Shown here in pieces: positions 6,996 to 10,493 of a stretch of 10,493 nt of DNA. Location: assembly GCA_946183755.1 (NCBI GenBank), contig CAMHCZ010000057.1, forward strand, positions 1 through 10,493. The letters run 5' to 3'. Position 1 is the stretch's first letter; each line of letters opens with the position of its first letter. The notes beneath the pieces are model-generated. The model worked only from the letters and a program-made list of their open reading frames with translations. It was not told where the DNA came from and searched no databases. This DNA comes from an uncultured bacterium (GTDB lineage Bacteria > Bacteroidota > Bacteroidia > Bacteroidales > Paludibacteraceae). The translations under genes were made by a program, and so were the position numbers.

Positions 6996-7027
6996 AAAGC
7001 CGGACTTCCAGGAGTTCGGCTTTTGTT
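6996..7027. terminator. bidirectional terminator between converging genes
   Basis: An 11-bp stem, AAAGCCGGACT (6996-7006) with AGTTCGGCTTT (7013-7023), contains one G-U pair, has a TCCAGG loop and is followed on the + strand by TGTTTTA. On the - strand the same stem is followed by CTTATTTCG, a poorer U-tract. It lies in the 56-bp gap between the prenyl synthase and lpxH stop codons and probably serves both. Confidence 0.75.
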
Positions 7028-7771
7028 TTATTCGTAGTGGTGGATGAGGAATTCGTTGCCGTCGAAAGTGGCGTAGCTGAACTCGCGGAACCAGTCGCCG
7101 AGTATCACGACTCGGGAGCGTTCCATTGGCAAGTCAAGCAGTATGTGGCGATGGCCGAACAGGTAGAAGTCCACGTCGTGTTTTAAGGCGTGTTTTTTCG
7201 CGAATAAGACGAGCGGCTCCTTGTTCTCGCCCATGAAGCTGCAGTCTTCGTTGTCGTGCTTGTTACGGTTGCTTTTGCTCCATGCGTAGCCGAAGTTCAG
7301 CCCGATGTATGGCGGCAGCATCTTGAACAGGAATTGCAGCGCCTTGGAGTGGAATATTGATTGTATAATCCTCACTGACAGTTTGTTGTCGTTCAGTCCG
7401 TCGCCGTGAGCGAGGAAGAACCTTTTGCCGAGGATTTCAGTCTCCATGGGCTTGGTGTGCACGTTTATGCCCAGCTCGTCAGCCAAGTAGCCGAATGTCC
7501 ACATGTCGTGGTTGCCGGTGAAGAAGTGTACCTCCACGCCCGAATCGGCTATCTCGGCTATTTTCCCGAGGAATCTGACGTGCCCTTTCGGCACTACGGT
7601 GCGGTATTCGAACCAGAAGTCGAACATGTCGCCCAGCAGGTATATAGCCGCCGCCTTGTCCTTGATGGAGTCGAGGAAGGAGACGAGCTTCCTTTCGTGC
7701 GCGCGAGGGTCGCCTATGGCTCTTGAGCCGAGGTGTGCGTCAGAAAGAAAATATACGAGCTTTTCCGCCAT
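7028..7771 (-). CDS. lpxH: UDP-2,3-diacylglucosamine diphosphatase
   Basis: This 247-aa calcineurin-like metallophosphoesterase hydrolyses UDP-2,3-diacylglucosamine to lipid X and UMP, the fourth step of lipid A synthesis, at the cytoplasmic face of the inner membrane. The Mn-binding signature is complete and spaced as in E. coli LpxH: Asp11 and His13 (SDAHLG), Asp48 (GDMFDFW), Asn87-His88-Asp89 (GNHD), His122 (HGDG), and His207 and His209 (GHRH). The stretch from about 125 to 190 would form the helical lid over the acyl chains. The length is close to the 240-aa E. coli enzyme. It is the last gene of a three-gene run, starting 13 bp after the SufT-like gene, and ends at the shared hairpin. 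A related LpxH2 or a general phosphoesterase is less likely given the GDMFDFWFEY and lid features. Confidence 0.92.
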   Translation of the reverse strand: MAEKLVYFLSDAHLGSRAIGDPRAHERKLVSFLDSIKDKAAAIYLLGDMFDFWFEYRTVVPKGHVRFLGKIAEIADSGVEVHFFTGNHDMWTFGYLADELGINVHTKPMETEILGKRFFLAHGDGLNDNKLSVRIIQSIFHSKALQFLFKMLPPYIGLNFGYAWSKSNRNKHDNEDCSFMGENKEPLVLFAKKHALKHDVDFYLFGHRHILLDLPMERSRVVILGDWFREFSYATFDGNEFLIHHYE

Positions 7772-7784
7772 GGTATGTGTTTTT

Positions 7785-8120
7785 TTAGAGCAGTCCGAGT
7801 TCCAGTTTCGCTTCCTCCGACATCATGTCGCGGCTCCATTCCGGCTCGTACACCAGATTCACAGTCGCTTTTGTTATGCCGGTGATGCCTTCTATCTTCT
7901 GCTTCACGTCGTCGAGTATGAAATCGGCCATAGGGCACGAAGGCGCAGTGAATGTCATGTCTATTGTCACTTCCGAGCCTTCGAGGTCTATTTTGTAGAT
8001 AAGTCCGAGGTCGTAGATGTTCACAGGGATTTCAGGGTCGTAAACGGTCTTGAGCGCCTCCACGATTCTCTCCTCGATTTCCTCCTTGCTCAGAGCCTCG
8101 TTGTTTATGTTGTCAGCCAT
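7785..8120 (-). CDS. MIP18/DUF59-family Fe-S cluster assembly protein (SufT-like)
   Basis: This 111-aa single-domain protein belongs to the DUF59/MIP18 family, whose members (SufT, PaaD, the eukaryotic CIA factor MIP18) help mature iron-sulfur proteins in the cytosol. The hallmark DPEIPVNIYDLGLIY is at residues 28-42 and the conserved cysteine is Cys62 in TAPSCPMAD, proposed to act in cluster handling. The short acidic N-terminus and the YEPEWSRDMMSEEAK C-terminus are typical of the stand-alone bacterial form. It lies 20 bp after the thioesterase gene and 13 bp before lpxH, so it is almost surely co-transcribed with both. No other suf gene is visible in the window. The precise client proteins are unknown; the anaerobic, Fe-S-rich lifestyle suggested by nrdDG fits a general role. 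Confidence 0.88.
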   Translation of the reverse strand: MADNINNEALSKEEIEERIVEALKTVYDPEIPVNIYDLGLIYKIDLEGSEVTIDMTFTAPSCPMADFILDDVKQKIEGITGITKATVNLVYEPEWSRDMMSEEAKLELGLL

Positions 8121-8140
8121 TTTCGGTTATGTTTGTTTGG

Positions 8141-8557
8141 TTATTCTGCGATTTCTGCTGCGATTTTTTCCACAAGGTCCTCAAGCTCCTGGCATATTCC
8201 GAGTCGTCCGTTTATTATTGTGACCGAGTCGATGCGCGCCTTGATGCACACCTTCTCGTCGGGCAGTCGGTAGATGTCCTGGAAGAATGTGTATTTGATG
8301 CCGTCCTTCACGAGGTTGAGTCTTGAAGCGAACTTGTCGCCCGGCTTGAGCGAGTTCTTGTAGTCGATTGAGACACGCGCCACGACAGCGTCGATGCCTC
8401 TGTTGTGCAAGTCAGCGAAAGAGACGTTGTGCGCCTCCAGGAACTTGTGACGTGTATGCTCCAGATAGTGCTGGTAATTGGCGTTATTCACTATGCCCTG
8501 CAAGTCGCACTCATAGTCGCGGACTTCCATTATGTACTCAAATGCGTATTTTTTCAT
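8141..8557 (-). CDS. hot-dog fold acyl-CoA thioesterase (YbgC/4HBT family)
   Basis: This 138-aa protein hydrolyses acyl-CoA or acyl-ACP thioesters; the substrate is not predictable. The N-terminal strand and catalytic loop read VRDYECDLQGIVNNANYQHYLEHTR (residues 12-36, two blocks of the 4HBT signature), with Asp18 as the likely catalytic residue, as in YbgC. The position that is His in E. coli YbgC is Asn25 here, a common variant in the 'QGxVNNA' subgroup. The start at 8557 (MKKYAFEYIMEV) is chosen because the frame, although open to 8605, would otherwise read through the promoter box at 8566-8573. The N-terminus then aligns with the family's first strand. It is the first gene of the operon with the SufT-like gene and lpxH. 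Confidence 0.87.
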   Translation of the reverse strand: MKKYAFEYIMEVRDYECDLQGIVNNANYQHYLEHTRHKFLEAHNVSFADLHNRGIDAVVARVSIDYKNSLKPGDKFASRLNLVKDGIKYTFFQDIYRLPDEKVCIKARIDSVTIINGRLGICQELEDLVEKIAAEIAE

Positions 8558-8565
8558 AAGTGCCA

Positions 8566-8573
8566 CAAAGATA
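8566..8573 (-). promoter_or_regulatory. -7 promoter box (TATCTTTG) of the thioesterase-sufT-lpxH operon
   Basis: Exact TAnnTTTG match on the - strand, with only 8 nt between its last base and the ATG at 8557. Since transcription normally starts about 5-8 nt after this box, the mRNA would have a leader of zero to a few bases. Confidence 0.7.
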
Positions 8574-8618
8574 AGAAATAGGGAGGTAACAAGATTGACA
8601 AACAACGAGTTTTAATAA

Positions 8619-9839
8619 TTACGGCTGGGCTATGCTGCTTGCTACGGTGTAGGCTGTGGTCCATGCCGCCTGCAGGTTGAATCCTCCTGTCAGCGCGTCT
8701 ATGTCCAGGACCTCGCCGGCGAAGAACAGCCTTGGCACGGCTTTGGACTCGAGAGTCTTGTTGCTCACGGAGCCCAGTTCCACGCCGCCGCAAGTGACGA
8801 ACTCTTCCTTATACTGCCCTCTGCCGCTGACGTGGTAATTGTCCGAGAGCAGCACTGTCAGCAGTTTGTTTATGTTCTTTCTGCCGAGTTCGGCGAATGT
8901 TCTTTCGTGCGCTATTCCGGCTCTGCCGACGATGTGCGCCCACAGTCTGTTGGTCAGGTTCTCGGGGTGGGCGGAGAGTATGTTTCTTGCGGCATAGCGT
9001 TTGGCGAGCGCCTCCAGTTCGTCGCGCATGGATTGTTCTGTGCGTCCGGTCCAGTTTATGGAGATGTCGCAGTTGTAATTCCTCTCGGCGAGCGTTCTGG
9101 CAGCGAACGACGAAAGCCTGAGCACGGCAGGTCCAGAGAATCCGAAGTGCGTTACGAGCAATGCGCCCTCGGCACGCAGTTTCGTCCCGTTTATCAGCAC
9201 CGAAGCCCTCGGCACTGACGCACCCATGAGCGAAGTTAGGTCTTGGTCGTTGACCTTGAAGCTGAAAAGCGAAGGCACAGGCTCGGCAATCTTGTGTCCG
9301 AGCGTCCGCAGCGACTGCGTCAGCTGGCTTTTGCCCATGCCGCCCGTCGTCACCACAACACGGTCGAATGATTCAGCTGTGCCGTCGAGCGAGAATGTGC
9401 CGTCGTCGTGTCTCGTTATGCCGTTTATCCTGGTGTTGGTTATGATTCTCACGCCATGTCCGCGCAGTATGCCGAGCAGCGTGTTCACCACCTCGAAGGC
9501 GTCGTCGGACATGGGGAACACGCGGTTGTCGTCCTGGGTGTAGAGCCTTATGCCGTGGCTATCGAACCATGAGCATGCACTGTCGTGGTCGAAGACGTAG
9601 AAAAGCCCTTTGAGCAGCCGGTGTCCGCGCGGATAGACGTCGGCGAGCGATGCGACCTCGCTGAACGAGTTGGTTATGTTGCATCGTCCTCCGCCCGTGA
9701 GCGACAGTTTGTGCATAGGCTTGGCGCCTGCCTCGAAGATTGTGATGTCGCACTCGTCAGACATCTCCACTATGTTGGCGGCGCAGAAGCATCCTGCCGC
9801 CCCGGCTCCTATTATGGCGATTCTCTTTCTCTGTGGCAT
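8619..9839 (-). CDS. HI0933-family FAD/NAD(P)-dependent oxidoreductase
   Basis: This 406-aa flavoprotein belongs to the HI0933/YhiN/BaiN family of presumed FAD-dependent reductases. The dinucleotide-binding motif GAGAAG is at residues 11-16 with acidic Glu36 at the end of the second strand. The family signature LTGGGRCNITN is at 47-57, THFGFSGPAVLRLS lies in the middle, and the C-terminal FAD-contact motif FAGEVLDIDALTGGFN is at 373-388. The length is normal and no motif is broken. The frame is open to 9914, but the ATG at 9839 (MPQRKRIAIIGAG) is preferred because the longer form would read through an exact promoter box and overlap the upstream gene by 55 bp. A clostridial member (BaiN) has been linked to bile-acid dehydroxylation, but most members, including this one, have no proven substrate. 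Confidence 0.88.
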   Translation of the reverse strand: MPQRKRIAIIGAGAAGCFCAANIVEMSDECDITIFEAGAKPMHKLSLTGGGRCNITNSFSEVASLADVYPRGHRLLKGLFYVFDHDSACSWFDSHGIRLYTQDDNRVFPMSDDAFEVVNTLLGILRGHGVRIITNTRINGITRHDDGTFSLDGTAESFDRVVVTTGGMGKSQLTQSLRTLGHKIAEPVPSLFSFKVNDQDLTSLMGASVPRASVLINGTKLRAEGALLVTHFGFSGPAVLRLSSFAARTLAERNYNCDISINWTGRTEQSMRDELEALAKRYAARNILSAHPENLTNRLWAHIVGRAGIAHERTFAELGRKNINKLLTVLLSDNYHVSGRGQYKEEFVTCGGVELGSVSNKTLESKAVPRLFFAGEVLDIDALTGGFNLQAAWTTAYTVASSIAQP

Positions 9840-9844
9840 GGGTG

Positions 9845-9852
9845 CAAAGATA
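9845..9852 (-). promoter_or_regulatory. -7 promoter box (TATCTTTG) of the flavoprotein gene
   Basis: Exact match on the - strand, with just 5 nt between the box and the ATG at 9839. The 20-bp gap after the acyltransferase stop codon holds the whole box, so any -33 element (a TTCG lies 18 nt upstream) would be inside the end of the acyltransferase gene. The predicted transcript is essentially leaderless. Confidence 0.68.
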
Positions 9853-9859
9853 AGACGAA

Positions 9860-10493
9860 CTATCCGAAAACGAATCTGAGCCTTGTGCGAAGTATCGCAT
9901 GCGTCATTGCCCACGAAAGCAGCAGTGATACGGCAAAAACAGCAACAGGGGCGAGGATGACGTGTTCGTTCATGAACTCGGCGCCTATTGGCAGCGACAC
10001 AAAGTCGAGTATCAGGATGTGGTGCAGTATGTATATGCCCATTGAGGATTTGTCGAGGTCGGTGATGATTTTCGAAGAAGCGATTGTTGGGAATCTTTTA
10101 CAAAAACTGTCGGCGGCAGGGATTGCGGCTACTATAATCATGGCTGTGAGCAAGTGGTTAAATGTCGCCGCGCCTTTGGCATCGCCGCAGAACAGCCAGA
10201 TGACGACAACTGCCGCAGAACCAGCAAGTACTGCAATTGCAGGAATCACAACAGACTTAATGTTGAATCTGGATTTGCCAAGAACCATTCCAAGATAGAA
10301 GAACGGAATATATCTGATGAACAAGTAAAGACAAAAGCATCTAATGTCAATGCCATGAGAGTTGACAAATTTTATAATTAGATGAGAAGCGACGAACAGC
10401 ATTGCAAAGATGGCACAGTCTGCGACTTTTGAAGTCTTGCCCCAAAACCTGAATGTGAAATGAAAGAACATGAACTCGAGGAACAGCACAAGC
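9860..10493 (-). CDS. membrane acyltransferase, family 3 (C-terminal part; gene continues beyond the window)
   Basis: About 210 C-terminal residues are present, ending at a TAG at 9860-9862, and the frame stays open to the window edge. A GTG at 10489 begins no natural N-terminus, so the 5' end is missing. Several hydrophobic segments suggest about five or six membrane helices: CAIFAMLFVASHLIIKF, LFIRYIPFFYLGMVLG, a VVIPAIAVLAGSAAVVVIWLF region and a final ILAPVAVFAVSLLLSW. The motif SSMGIYILHHILILDF matches the 'GIYLLH' helix of acyltransferase family 3, which O-acylates sugars of surface polysaccharides, LPS or exopolysaccharide at the inner membrane. Full members have roughly 330-370 aa, so about a third is missing. 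Substrate and acyl donor are unknown. The upstream part of the fragment is noticeably AT-richer than the neighbouring genes, as often in surface-polysaccharide loci. Confidence 0.78.
   Translation of the reverse strand, partial: LVLFLEFMFFHFTFRFWGKTSKVADCAIFAMLFVASHLIIKFVNSHGIDIRCFCLYLFIRYIPFFYLGMVLGKSRFNIKSVVIPAIAVLAGSAAVVVIWLFCGDAKGAATFNHLLTAMIIVAAIPAADSFCKRFPTIASSKIITDLDKSSMGIYILHHILILDFVSLPIGAEFMNEHVILAPVAVFAVSLLLSWAMTHAILRTRLRFVFG

Noticed and set aside
7503..8273. Open frame of 256 codons on the + strand opposite lpxH and the SufT-like gene
   Set aside because: It crosses two genes with complete family motifs and their intergenic gap, and its translation resembles no protein family.
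8558..8605. 16-residue hydrophobic N-terminal extension of the thioesterase, which could look like a signal peptide
   Set aside because: The codons run through the promoter box at 8566-8573, and cytosolic hot-dog thioesterases of this family have no signal peptide.
9840..9914. 25-residue N-terminal extension of the flavoprotein
   Set aside because: It would overlap the acyltransferase gene and read through an exact TATCTTTG box. The FAD motif starts correctly from the ATG at 9839.
9585..10298. Open frame of 237 codons on the + strand opposite the flavoprotein and acyltransferase genes
   Set aside because: It spans the junction of two supported genes and includes the reverse complement of a promoter box, with no domain visible.
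1..10493. Mobile element, CRISPR array, defence system, tRNA or rRNA
   Set aside because: By eye I saw no transposase or integrase motifs, no regularly spaced repeats, no flanking inverted or target-site repeats, and no tRNA-like cloverleaf.

Overview
The window looks like an ordinary housekeeping segment of an anaerobic member of the Bacteroidales. Three things point there. Promoters match the Bacteroidetes -7 box TAnnTTTG (TATCTTTG or TATTTTTG occurs five times, each just upstream of a start codon). Starts lack Shine-Dalgarno sequences and often have A-rich leaders. Gene content fits too: class III ribonucleotide reductase, LpxH, a long-chain prenyl diphosphate synthase, an HI0933-type flavoprotein and a small secreted protein with modules typical of this phylum. 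No tRNA, rRNA, CRISPR array, insertion sequence or phage gene was seen.

Left part, + strand (1-2724): a probable 3' tail of an upstream gene, a secreted protein of unknown function (140-898), fabG for fatty-acid elongation (934-1692), a strong intrinsic terminator whose U-tract runs into the next promoter, and a PfkB-family sugar kinase (1780-2724).

Middle, + strand (2725-6971): a 375-bp AT-rich control region leads into nrdD (3100-5334) and its radical-SAM activase nrdG (5412-5933). These make deoxyribonucleotides without oxygen. A terminator hairpin lies between the two genes and no clear nrdG promoter is visible, so nrdG is probably made by read-through. A separately promoted long-chain polyprenyl diphosphate synthase gene (5991-6971), probably for the menaquinone side chain, follows. 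It ends at a hairpin that also serves the converging genes on the other strand.

Right part, - strand (7028-10493): a compact operon runs acyl-CoA thioesterase, SufT/MIP18-like Fe-S protein, lpxH. Upstream of it lie an HI0933-family FAD protein with its own promoter and the C-terminal part of a membrane acyltransferase cut by the window edge. Several start codons were moved inward from the longest reading frame because the frame would otherwise run through a promoter. For the thioesterase and the flavoprotein this leaves only 5-8 nt between the -7 box and the ATG, suggesting nearly leaderless mRNAs.

I found no convincing new multi-gene system. The items most worth a second look are the secreted protein with an interrupted beta-sandwich domain, the nrdD-nrdG control architecture, the near-leaderless promoters, and the Ser-for-Asp change in the sugar kinase signature.
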